Positions 7,601 through 13,988 of a DNA stretch of 20,445 nt are shown piece after piece. The position numbers were made by a program, and so were the translations under genes. The notes below the pieces were generated by a model. The model worked only from the letters and a program-made list of their open reading frames with translations, searched no databases and had not been told where the DNA came from. The stretch covers positions 1 to 20,445 of the forward strand of contig JAKAAZ010000040.1 in NCBI GenBank assembly GCA_021802085.1, in the 5' to 3' direction. Each line of letters opens with the position of its first letter. Position 1 is the stretch's first letter. The stretch comes from Acidobacteriota bacterium. Lineage in GTDB: Bacteria; Acidobacteriota; Terriglobia; Terriglobales; Acidobacteriaceae.

Positions 7601-8306
7601 TGACCCCAGGTTAGCCACATGGACATTCGGCTCTTCCTATGGCGAAAATCACAGCCCTATCATCAGTCCTGCGGGAACTGTGCAAGCGTATAACCTTCAT
7701 GCAGTTAATGCCGTAACGGCGCCCCAAGTTGGAGTGGGCGGTACATACCTGTTCAACGACAGTGGAGCAATCGGAGCCACAAATACACCGAGCAGCCCTA
7801 GCTTTAACGAATGGTTCGTAAATTATGCATACGGCTTTGGTGCGCAGGGCACAACCGTAATTGATGGATATCTTTACCGTGGGTCGAGCGCCAACTCCGT
7901 TGATTGCGGTACGGGTACTGGGGACACGAGTTGCACATTCACTCTCGGTGTTCTGAATGCTGGGAACTCCATCAATTCTCCTACGGTATCGGCGTCTGCC
8001 TCAATCACGACGCCCAGCTTGAGCGTGGGGGGCGGTTCCCCGATCTCGCACGTGGCCTACTATACGACCGGAGTTGTGGCTCCGACGTCCGTGGCGGCCC
8101 AATCCTGTAGTGATCAGACGTTCACTGTAAGCGGGCTTGTTGCGGCGGACAATCTAGGGTCGATTCATCCACCGACGGCATTAGGCAATTTAAGCATCGA
8201 GGGCTACACCAGTTCGGCAAATACCGTATCGTTCCATTTCTGTAACGTCAGCGCGACGAGCGCAGTGCCTCCCGCAGGAGCGTATACATTTCTCGCCATG
8301 CATTGA
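4644..8306 (+). CDS. Large secreted tail-fibre-like protein
   Basis: The start at 4644 (ATGATG after AGGGGAG) gives 1220 aa; a start at 4605 would add 13 residues with no benefit. A long charged N-region (about 25 residues), the hydrophobic stretch LVGLALCVAAAVF (27-39) and CYA-Q at 41-44 form a Sec-type signal peptide. Next is a beta-rich domain (about 44-150) of a type I associate with acidobacterial secreted proteins. The phage tail-fibre signature NYLPLAGGTLTGALQLPFNP, then QAATKSYVD, follows at about 167-199. The long middle is Gly/Asn/Thr/Tyr-rich and probably beta-structured. The C-terminal block near the end (TFTVSGLVAADNL, SFHFCNVSATSAVPPAG) resembles the tip of fibre proteins. It could recognise a surface glycan. 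A signal peptide is odd for a virion part, which is assembled in the cytoplasm. Confidence 0.7.
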   Translation: MMETGNHRVQSADVCLRRPQAARICRLVGLALCVAAAVFPCYAQVTTTEVQDTVYNADGTFAAGTILVSWPAFVTAKGNTVAAGNLATQIGANGQVLLNLAPNVGATPAGLYYTAVYHLDDGTVSKEYWLIPSVPTTTVAAIRSVVMPASVAVQTITATQVNSMLGNYLPLAGGTLTGALQLPFNPQSAMQAATKSYVDGAVAPLATQITKAISSTPTSSQAIQQPAGTSFSANIFQGRYNASAFQTGNQSNGIANLAGSTNCTVTSPSGLSGCTIDVDPTYGNQENPQGYGPYLYGNNTSNMTWPMNTHVHDERNGITADYYENPFSVVPYQSVGENITSAITLDYQKWPSYQGNAAGSEYLQTTDYAGGYNFYNYFGKNQPAYFFKTYYDNLSLAATNYTSGQQEAVENTVNCHGTGDCLAMTTYVACDGGVNTSDDEGCHGGDFTVSEDPVVYKGTVAVAAAVGSTTVATNGTAGQGTEGQDRQLLDTNPADALTGTSITGYAASVPTGPSANSAVNPVSASDSNANFPVSTMIQLCYAGSDNGVGGSGGCTAGSQPTGFIPSAPNMINPAASIVTNVVASYTAAAPQTGLPSGFCTPGTLQSVNSGAACYLPTAGTACITDQEEYETVNYTYNPSAQQITLLNLRFPHLNGLFFAHGGLCGYGVEEQADVFSGDGNNNGISQVFPVEGSPNSTTFYYISQRANLGYTLPVLGVSNRQNGYDMVGGGECFMLNAFIFQLQSDNHTVIVAANVPFDSGDLSEINGMTLNITTPNSTYSGNYVASWGTVTDNANEFSYYLPTTPTGAAPTSGTASFCNTGYKLYPAVRVNSVLNTATNKVDGTMNTMPLPIAFAQNDTVMEAHYPWIYTAHDGGRGVNQFLPRVYNGGSLYGMSYGYLLSGLPFEGFAINNQTDQSRYLGYGGTHIPPGTGFDLGGDWFDSFVVNQAPDDSVIKVGSCKPSPIGCNNTASNFNVLMMPDLEALNYDPRLATWTFGSSYGENHSPIISPAGTVQAYNLHAVNAVTAPQVGVGGTYLFNDSGAIGATNTPSSPSFNEWFVNYAYGFGAQGTTVIDGYLYRGSSANSVDCGTGTGDTSCTFTLGVLNAGNSINSPTVSASASITTPSLSVGGGSPISHVAYYTTGVVAPTSVAAQSCSDQTFTVSGLVAADNLGSIHPPTALGNLSIEGYTSSANTVSFHFCNVSATSAVPPAGAYTFLAMH

Positions 8307-8348
8307 TGAATGTGCGATTGGTTATAAGACACATTCCATCGCAGGCAG

Positions 8349-8362
8349 ATCGGAAATCCGAT
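8349..8362. promoter_or_regulatory. Short palindrome in the gap before the lysis-like genes
   Basis: ATCGGA (8349-8354) and TCCGAT (8357-8362) are perfectly complementary around AA. The spacer is too short for an RNA hairpin loop, so a protein-binding site is the likelier role if it has one. The rest of the gap 8307-8479 shows no clear promoter, terminator or gene. Confidence 0.2.
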
Positions 8363-8479
8363 TAAAGAATGTTGGGAATTCTTGCAGTCGCAGAGTTCCT
8401 GTGTCAACTTCGCTGCGCGACAAAGAACGCTTCAAGAGAGAAGTCTTCTATAGATTTAACAGACAGACTGGAGTAGGCC

Positions 8480-8716
8480 ATGGGATTAGTCAATGGCCTG
8501 AATACCATCAATTCCCAGGTATGGGCAGTCGTATTGATCTTGCTGGGAATGGGGGCATTCGGGATGGCGTGTGCATGCAACGCAGCAGATGTGCGGGCTG
8601 CACTTATGAGTTCGGGTACGGGAATGATAGGAGGCGGAATCGCCATGTTTCAGCACGAGGCGAAAGACGCAGAAGCGTCCGCGACTTCATCGACAGTTCC
8701 ACGGGAGACAACATGA
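8480..8716 (+). CDS. Small membrane protein, holin candidate
   Basis: The 78-aa product has a strong membrane segment at about 15-33 (WAVVLILLGMGAFGMACAC), a second, Gly-rich weakly hydrophobic stretch at about 43-57 (LMSSGTGMIGGGIAMF) and a charged, hydrophilic C terminus. Size and layout suit a class II holin, which forms the inner-membrane lesion in phage lysis; this is inferred from layout and neighbours, not homology. The ATG follows GGAG by 7 nt. The gene overlaps the next one as ATGA and opens a tight run that ends with a cell-wall hydrolase candidate. Confidence 0.55.
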   Translation: MGLVNGLNTINSQVWAVVLILLGMGAFGMACACNAADVRAALMSSGTGMIGGGIAMFQHEAKDAEASATSSTVPRETT

Positions 8717-9093
8717 AACGATATATATCAAGCGGCTTCCTATCGCTGGCACTCGTGCTTGCGGGGAGCGGATTCCTGGGATGCAAGGCGGTAAGCACCA
8801 CAGGATCTGCTACGGCACCGACACTGACCTTCGCTCAGGCGACGAACGCGAGTCTGCAGGCGGCACACAAGTTTGGGACGGATATTGCTACGAGCGAGCA
8901 GAGTGGGAAGTTGTTACTCACAGCGGCGCAAAAACAGGCATTCGATGCGTTTGCGGCCAGCCTGAATGCGACGGACGCGGTGTTCATTGCATTCGAGGGC
9001 GGAACGGCGACGCAGGCACAAGTAACAACCAGCCTGGCCAACACGACCAGCTTACAGACGGCGGCGCAGACAGCGCTGACAGGGGCAAACTAA
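8713..9093 (+). CDS. Lipoprotein, possible outer-membrane spanin or lysis-associated factor
   Basis: The ATG is in the ATGA overlap with the holin candidate. The 126-aa product begins MKRYISSGFLSLALVLAGSG then FLGC, a lipoprotein signal with Cys about residue 25. The lipobox (F-L-G-C) is slightly off-consensus because Phe occupies the -3 position. The mature part is Ala/Thr/Gln-rich, helical-looking and without further membrane segments. A lipoprotein between a holin and a hydrolase candidate is reminiscent of Rz1-type spanins, which fuse inner and outer membranes at lysis. However, it is larger than Rz1 and not proline-rich, so the assignment is tentative. Part of it resembles the next gene's product. 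Confidence 0.5.
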   Translation: MKRYISSGFLSLALVLAGSGFLGCKAVSTTGSATAPTLTFAQATNASLQAAHKFGTDIATSEQSGKLLLTAAQKQAFDAFAASLNATDAVFIAFEGGTATQAQVTTSLANTTSLQTAAQTALTGAN

Positions 9094-9485
9094 TGGCGAC
9101 GACAACCGTAACACCAACGTCTACGACTCCGAACTGGCTGACGCTGGTGCAATTGTTTTCCAATGTGGCGCTGACTGGGTTGACCGCGGGCGGCGTGTTG
9201 CCACCAGGGACATCTCTGTTGGTGTCGGGTATTGAGAACGCGATCTTGCCGTTGCTGTCGAACATCCAGGGTGGCCAGACAAAGACGCAGGATACGCTGG
9301 CCGCGTTCGGCGCGATGGTTGGGATTCTGCAAGCGACGAGTAAGCAGACGGGTCTGAGTGCCCAGCAATTGAGCAACATTCAAGCGCTGGAAACAGCGGT
9401 AAGTGACGCAATTGTGGCGTTTATGACTGGAGAAAGTGGAGCGCCGGATCTGGCGACGCTGGCCGTGCCAGTGCCGGCAATCTAG
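9093..9485 (+). CDS. Unknown 130-aa helical protein in the lysis-like cassette
   Basis: The start overlaps the stop of the lipoprotein gene (TAATG). There is only a weak G-rich site upstream, so translation probably depends on coupling. The protein has a Thr/Pro-rich N terminus, a moderately hydrophobic middle (WLTLVQLFSNVALTGLTAGG and SLLVSGIENAILPLLSNIQ) and a helical C-terminal part. There is no signal peptide and no certain membrane span. The block LSAQQLSNIQALETAVSDA then IVAFMTGESGAPDLATL resembles LTAAQKQAFDAFAASLNATD then AVFIAFEGGTATQAQV in the preceding lipoprotein, hinting at shared ancestry. Function unknown. Confidence 0.55.
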   Translation: MATTTVTPTSTTPNWLTLVQLFSNVALTGLTAGGVLPPGTSLLVSGIENAILPLLSNIQGGQTKTQDTLAAFGAMVGILQATSKQTGLSAQQLSNIQALETAVSDAIVAFMTGESGAPDLATLAVPVPAI

Positions 9486-9514
9486 CGCATCACTGTAGAG
9501 GATTTGAGGGAACG

Positions 9515-9694
9515 ATGGGTACTTGGAGCGCGAAAGACAAAGCCACAATCGAAGCAACGGGGCTGACCCCGGCGAACCTGAGCGGGAGCACGGATCTGGC
9601 GCAGTTTGGCAGCGAAGACTACACCAGGTCTTCGTACAACATCTTTGTAAGCGCGTGGAGGTGGATACGGAGGAAACTTGGCTATTCACATTAG
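9515..9694 (+). CDS. Small 59-aa protein of unknown function
   Basis: This short gene starts with ATG at 9515-9517 after GAGGGA (5-nt spacing) and ends with TAG at 9692-9694, overlapping the next gene's TTG start by 17 bases. The product begins MGTWSAKDKATIEATGL and ends in an amphipathic basic segment, YNIFVSAWRWIRRKLGYSH, which could lie on a membrane. It fills an otherwise empty gap of nearly 200 nt in a tightly packed operon, and both its ribosome binding site and its overlap argue that it is translated. No family recognised. Confidence 0.55.
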   Translation: MGTWSAKDKATIEATGLTPANLSGSTDLAQFGSEDYTRSSYNIFVSAWRWIRRKLGYSH

Positions 9695-10298
9695 CTCGGT
9701 GGCCACATCGGGCCTCCCCGGAGTCACTAAGGACGATTTCTACAGTTTGCTGACGGGAGGGGACCTCGTTTTCTGCTCTGGCAGGGATGAGGTGAGCATC
9801 GGCATCGAGAGGATGACGGATTCTCCTTTTAGCCACGTACTGATGGCGTGGCTGCCGGCGCACGCGAATCAATGGCTCACTATAGAAGCGACGATGCATC
9901 GGGGAGTGCATGTGGGCAAGCTTTCCGATTATGTGGATGGCTACAATGGCGATCTTGTTTTGACGCGGCGACCGATGCTGACCGATCAGGAAAAGATTGC
10001 GGCGCTGAACGCAGGCTTTGCTGTGCTGGAAGATGGCTACGATTGGCAGCAGGAAGTCAGCATCGTGGCACATAAGTTGATCTCGGCGCTACCTGTCATC
10101 CATCCGGACAATAAGTATTACTGCTCCGGGCTGATGTATCTGATGAGTTTGGCGAGTGGTCATCCGCTGCAGAAACCGGGGCCAAACCTGCCGACGCCAG
10201 AAGATAACTGGACCGATGCAACAGTGTTGCCGGTGTGTGCGATGTTACATCCGGCCAAACCCAGCGAAGCAATCGGGGCCCAAAGAAGAGTCGCCTGA
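9678..10298 (+). CDS. Permuted NlpC/P60-like (YiiX/YebB-type) cysteine hydrolase, endolysin candidate
   Basis: The TTG start at 9678 is supported by ACGGAGGAAAC directly upstream. The 206-aa protein shows a circularly permuted papain-like layout: GDLVFCSG (28-35), the catalytic His53 in SPFSHVLMAW, a possible acidic partner Glu70 in WLTIEA, and the likely nucleophile Cys149 in KYYCSGLMYL. This order (His first, Cys last) is typical of the YiiX/YebB branch, whose members cleave peptidoglycan stem peptides or other amide/ester bonds. There is no signal peptide, so export would need the adjacent holin candidate. The Cys at 33 is probably not catalytic. Position after the holin-like and lipoprotein genes makes a lysis role likely; a virion-associated hydrolase is an alternative. 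Confidence 0.65.
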   Translation: MAIHISSVATSGLPGVTKDDFYSLLTGGDLVFCSGRDEVSIGIERMTDSPFSHVLMAWLPAHANQWLTIEATMHRGVHVGKLSDYVDGYNGDLVLTRRPMLTDQEKIAALNAGFAVLEDGYDWQQEVSIVAHKLISALPVIHPDNKYYCSGLMYLMSLASGHPLQKPGPNLPTPEDNWTDATVLPVCAMLHPAKPSEAIGAQRRVA

Positions 10299-10343
10299 TG
10301 TCTTCTTGAGTGGTCGGTTTCTGGCGAGGTCTGGGAGTTAGAT

Positions 10344-11930
10344 TTGGGGAATTCGTCTGTACAACGATTGTTCGAAAATGGAATAGACAACGACTTCATT
10401 GCCTTGCAGGCGGAGGCAGTTTGCAGCTCAAGCGCGCGAACCGACCGCGAACGGCTGTGTTGGCTTGGAGAACGACTGGATTTCCGCTCGTCAGCACTGA
10501 ACGGCGACACGGTAGCGATGTGGTTGGGCAGGGTATTGCTGCGGCTCCGCGACCGAAAAGGAGACGTCGTTCCACTCGAAGCGAATACAGTGCAACAAGC
10601 GTATGAGCAAAGGCGCGGCAAGCGGAACATCATATTGAAGGCACGGCAGATGGGTATCAGCACCTGGATTGCGGGACGTTTTTTCCTCAAGACCATTACG
10701 CAACCCGGGACTTTAACTGTTGAGGTGGCGCACAATCGGGAAGCTGCGGAACAGATATTCCGCATCGTTCACCGATTTTACGAGTCATTGCCGGGAGGAC
10801 TGCGCAGCGGCATATTGCGGACCTCACGGGTGAACACGGGACAGATACTGTTCCCGGAACTGGATAGTGAATACCGAGTGGAGAGCGCGGCGGACGGAAA
10901 CGCTGGACGCGGCATGACGATCCAGAATCTGCATTGTTCCGAGGTGGCCCGGTGGAAAGGCGACGCAGCAGGGACGATGGCCAGTTTACGGGCCGCCCTC
11001 GTTCCGGACGGGGAGCTTGTGCTGGAATCAACTCCCAACGGAGCGTATGGCCATTTCTATGAAGAGTGGCAACGCGCTGAAGAAACCGGGTTGGTTCGGC
11101 ATTTTTTCCCATGGTGGGTGGAGCCCGCTTACGCGGGACCTGGCGTCCAGGAAAGCGAGTGGACAGCAGAAGAACATGCGCTGGCCCGAAGGAACGGGCT
11201 GTCACCAGAACAGATTGGGTTTCGACGCCAGCTACAGAGCAATTTTCGGGAGATGGCCGCGCAAGAATATGCGGAGGATCCCGATGCTTGCTTTCTGGCA
11301 AGTGGCAGTTGCGTGTTCGATCTGGAGTGCATTGCGAAACGTGCCCGACAGGTTCACGAACCGCTGGAAAAGCGATTCAATGGTCAATTGTGGATATGGT
11401 ATCCGCCGCAACCGGGGCGCAGTTATGTCGTGGGTGTAGATCCTGCGGGGGGTGGTACGGATGGTGACTATGCGTCAATCCAGATCATTGAGCAACGGTC
11501 GGGGATGCAGTGTGCCGAATTCCGTGGGCATATCGATCCACAGGAATTGGCGAAACAGGCTGCAGGGCTGGCAAGGGAGTTCAATCAGGCATTACTGGTG
11601 GTTGAGCGAAACAATCATGGCCTGGCTGTGCTGGCATATCTGACCACGATCGAACATTATCCGGCAGTCTACGAACAACGTGGCCAGGCAGGCTGGTTGA
11701 CAACATCAGTGTCCCGACCGGCGATGATCACCCTGCTGGGCGCCATACTGGCAACCGGACCAGAGATTTTCTCCAGTTCTCGCTTGTTGGCGGAATGTCG
11801 AACGTTTGTGAGACAGAGCGATGGGCGCACCGGGGCGGCCGCTGGGGTACATGATGATTGCGTTATGGCCATGGCGATCGCCTTACAAGTTCGGGCAGAT
11901 ATGGCTGAACGGTCGCGAGTGGAACGATAG
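10344..11930 (+). CDS. Phage terminase large subunit (ATPase and nuclease)
   Basis: The 528-aa packaging motor starts at TTG 10344 behind GGGAG. The ATPase domain has a Walker A-like KARQMGIST (99-107), a divergent Walker B at about 195-200 (NLHCSE, lacking the usual Asp before Glu) and the coupling motif LESTPNG (227-233). The RNase H-like nuclease domain has Asp366 in VGVDPAGGGTDGD, Glu421 in LLVVERNNHG and Asp504/Asp505 in VHDDCVMAMA. Length and motif order are complete, so it should be active. TerL docks on the portal, pumps DNA into the prohead and cuts concatemers. Its portal partner is normally adjacent, but here it begins 2 kb downstream, beyond an inserted kinase cassette. No obvious small terminase subunit lies directly upstream. 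Confidence 0.92.
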   Translation: MGNSSVQRLFENGIDNDFIALQAEAVCSSSARTDRERLCWLGERLDFRSSALNGDTVAMWLGRVLLRLRDRKGDVVPLEANTVQQAYEQRRGKRNIILKARQMGISTWIAGRFFLKTITQPGTLTVEVAHNREAAEQIFRIVHRFYESLPGGLRSGILRTSRVNTGQILFPELDSEYRVESAADGNAGRGMTIQNLHCSEVARWKGDAAGTMASLRAALVPDGELVLESTPNGAYGHFYEEWQRAEETGLVRHFFPWWVEPAYAGPGVQESEWTAEEHALARRNGLSPEQIGFRRQLQSNFREMAAQEYAEDPDACFLASGSCVFDLECIAKRARQVHEPLEKRFNGQLWIWYPPQPGRSYVVGVDPAGGGTDGDYASIQIIEQRSGMQCAEFRGHIDPQELAKQAAGLAREFNQALLVVERNNHGLAVLAYLTTIEHYPAVYEQRGQAGWLTTSVSRPAMITLLGAILATGPEIFSSSRLLAECRTFVRQSDGRTGAAAGVHDDCVMAMAIALQVRADMAERSRVER

Positions 11931-11981
11931 AGAAGTTCGACGACAGTACCGATGTTGAGTCACTCTGAGCTTGTCTCCGGT

Positions 11982-11987
11982 TACAAT
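11982..11987 (+). promoter_or_regulatory. Weak candidate -10 box for the kinase cassette
   Basis: TACAAT (11982-11987) lies in the 122-nt gap between the terminase gene and the HipA-like gene. The nearest -35-like hexamer, TTGAGT at 11955-11960, is 21 nt away, which is longer than the usual 16-18 nt. The gap itself is larger than most in the late operon and otherwise holds no gene, so a private promoter is plausible but unproven. Confidence 0.2.
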
Positions 11988-12052
11988 CCGGAAGCAGGCG
12001 TGATTCTAGTAACAAACACGATTGCATGTGGGCTGAAGGGACGTAGCGCTTA

Positions 12053-12928
12053 GTGGCGGTCACAGCGGTGCAGCAGATCCGACGGATGCGAGGCGGTGCC
12101 CAGGGTCATTTGATGCTGGGTTCGGACGGACAGCTTTATGTGGTCAAGTTCCAGAATAATCCGCAGCATTTGCGGGTTCTGGCCAATGAATTATTTGCAA
12201 CGCGTCTGGCCGAGACGGTGGGGCTGTCCGTTCCCGCGACGGAGGTGGTGGATGTCAGCGAATGGCTAATCGAAAACACTTCCGAACTGTATATGGATAG
12301 GGGTCGCCACCAGGAGCGTTGCGCGTCTGGATTGCAATTTGGCTCGAGGTATGTCGGTGGGCTGATGCCCGGGCAGGTGGTCGATTATTTGCCGGAAGAG
12401 CAGTTGACCGAAGTACGAAATCTAGCCGAGTTTGCCGGGATGCTGGCGCTGGATAAGTGGACTTGCAATAGTAATGGCAGACAGGCCGTGTTCCACCGAA
12501 AGCCCCGGGAGAAACGGTACGCGGCAAATTTTGTTGACCAGGGATACTGCTTCCATGCCGGGGAATGGAGTTTTCCTGACGCGCCGCTGCGAGGCGTGTA
12601 TGGCCGGAATCGGGTGTACGCTGATGTGGCGGGTTGGCCCAGCTTTGAACCCTGGCTGAGCCGCATTGAAGAACTGGAGCCGGAGTCCGTGTGGCGGATT
12701 GCGGAAACCGTTCCTCCGATCTGGTACGGTGGGGACCTGCGCGAGATGGAACGATTGACGGTCATGCTGTTGACGCGGAGGCAGCGCGTACGGGACTTGA
12801 TTGTGCAGTTTCGGGATAGCACACGGGCGCCATTTCCGAAATGGATGGGAGTAGCGAATAGCAGTGGCGACGGTCAGTTTCGAGAGCAGAAAAAGATAGA
12901 GAATGGTGCAGGATCGAATGCGGGATGA
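12053..12928 (+). CDS. HipA-like protein kinase (HipA_2 family), accessory cassette gene
   Basis: The 291-aa protein from GTG 12053 (GAAGGGACG about 10 nt upstream) has a kinase-like layout. A nucleotide-binding start HLMLGSDGQLYVVKF carries Lys32, and Glu46 in ANELFATRLAE is the likely Lys partner. The catalytic block FAGMLALDKWTCNSNGRQAV contains Asp134, Asn139 and Arg143. A metal-binding Asp162 (NFVDQGYCFHAGEW) precedes the conserved tail PDAPLRGVYGRNRVY. These match HipA_2 proteins, relatives of the toxin kinase HipA, which phosphorylates glutamyl-tRNA synthetase in E. coli. All expected residues are present, so activity is likely; the target is unknown. No HipB-like antitoxin is adjacent. 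Instead a DUF3037 gene follows after 64 nt. It interrupts the usual terminase-portal pair and is not a phage structural protein. Confidence 0.8.
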   Translation: MAVTAVQQIRRMRGGAQGHLMLGSDGQLYVVKFQNNPQHLRVLANELFATRLAETVGLSVPATEVVDVSEWLIENTSELYMDRGRHQERCASGLQFGSRYVGGLMPGQVVDYLPEEQLTEVRNLAEFAGMLALDKWTCNSNGRQAVFHRKPREKRYAANFVDQGYCFHAGEWSFPDAPLRGVYGRNRVYADVAGWPSFEPWLSRIEELEPESVWRIAETVPPIWYGGDLREMERLTVMLLTRRQRVRDLIVQFRDSTRAPFPKWMGVANSSGDGQFREQKKIENGAGSNAG

Positions 12929-12992
12929 TCGGTAAACGGGCCGATTCAGTCGGGACTACTCGCCTGACGGAAGGAAGGAATGCGAAACGGGA

Positions 12993-13853
12993 ATGAACGG
13001 TGATCGCATGCAGTGTGAATTCTTTCTGGTCCGCTATGTTCCGGATGCAGTGAAGAATGAGTTCGTCAATATTGGCGTCGTGCTGCGCGAAGCAGGGCGG
13101 CCCGAGACGGCGCGCGTGCGATTTACTCGGGATTGGGCCCGCGTCCGGTGTGTCGATCCGGAGGCTGACACTGGAATGCTGGAAGCGCTGGAAAATGAAG
13201 TCAGAGAACGACTCTCCGACGGACCGATGGAAACTGCGGCGATGATGAAGGCGCTCGAGGAAAGCTTTTCCAATATGGTGCAGATCACTGAGCCGAAAGC
13301 GTGCCTAGCAGATTCAATACCGGCAGAAATTGAACAACTGAGCCGCATGTATATCGAAAACAGGAAACAGAGGGAGGCGCGCCGAGCAAGTGGACGGCAG
13401 GCCATCGCGACTTCGATTCGGCGTCAATTTGAGGCGGTAGGAGTGTGGAATGTGATGCGCAAGCGAATTCAGGCAGCGATGTATACGCGGCCTGGGGACC
13501 CGCTGCGAATTGACTGCGGCTATCGACCCAATGGGGTCATTCGTATGTTTCATGCGGTCTCTCTGGAAGGAGACCTGGAGGCTGCGAAGGTGCTTGCCTT
13601 CAGTGCTCCGCAAATGGCGGATGGCGTAGCGCGTGTAGAAAATGCAGCGCTGGAACTAACGGCCATCGTGGAGCCGCTACGACGATTGCTCGGCAAGCAC
13701 TCGGAAGAGATTTTAAGCAGTGGAGCTGAGCAGGACCGGATCGACCAATACAGATTCGGCGTGGAGACAATGGAACGGAACCAAATCCGAGTCATGACCG
13801 TGGCAGATCTGCCTCGCATCGGAGAGCGGGCCCGCGAAGAATTGCGGATGTAA
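12993..13853 (+). CDS. DUF3037 protein, partner of the HipA-like kinase
   Basis: The 286-aa protein begins MNGDR-MQCEFFLVRYVPDA; an alternative start at 13008 (the second Met) has GGTGA 5 nt upstream, while the first ATG has GGGA directly abutting it. The N-terminal block FLVRYVPDAVKNEFVNIGVV then LREAGRPETARVRF (about 9-45) is the DUF3037 signature. A charged helical region follows (about 60-150) and then a less conserved C-terminal half. DUF3037 genes are, to my knowledge, commonly next to HipA_2 kinase genes, so the two probably work together as toxin and modulator or as a two-part defence or dormancy switch. The function of DUF3037 is not established. A 20-bp hairpin begins 20 nt after the stop. 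Confidence 0.75.
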   Translation: MNGDRMQCEFFLVRYVPDAVKNEFVNIGVVLREAGRPETARVRFTRDWARVRCVDPEADTGMLEALENEVRERLSDGPMETAAMMKALEESFSNMVQITEPKACLADSIPAEIEQLSRMYIENRKQREARRASGRQAIATSIRRQFEAVGVWNVMRKRIQAAMYTRPGDPLRIDCGYRPNGVIRMFHAVSLEGDLEAAKVLAFSAPQMADGVARVENAALELTAIVEPLRRLLGKHSEEILSSGAEQDRIDQYRFGVETMERNQIRVMTVADLPRIGERAREELRM

Positions 13854-13872
13854 GGCGTAGATCAGGGAAGCA

Positions 13873-13916
13873 CGGCAAACAAAGAGCGTGGCATAGGCCA
13901 CGCTCTTTGTTTGCCG
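13873..13916. terminator. Perfect 20-bp hairpin at the end of the kinase cassette
   Basis: Arms 13873-13892 and 13897-13916 are exactly complementary over 20 bp with a 4-nt loop (ATAG). No T-run follows in either direction: GAAAAATC follows on the plus strand and GTGCTTCC on the minus. It is therefore not a classical intrinsic terminator, although a stem this strong could still end or process transcripts. It marks the boundary between the kinase cassette and the portal gene. Confidence 0.5.
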
Positions 13917-13988
13917 AAAAATCGGCGGATGTAAGCCCACGCGATAGGTACAGCATCGATCCGACAACAGACAAGAAAGGCGGGGACA

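Noticed and set aside
9090..10073. 327-aa minus-strand ORF opposite the 130-aa and hydrolase genes
   Set aside because: Its translation is Arg/Gln/His/Ser-rich and low-complexity with no domain, while the plus strand has coupled genes with good ribosome binding sites.
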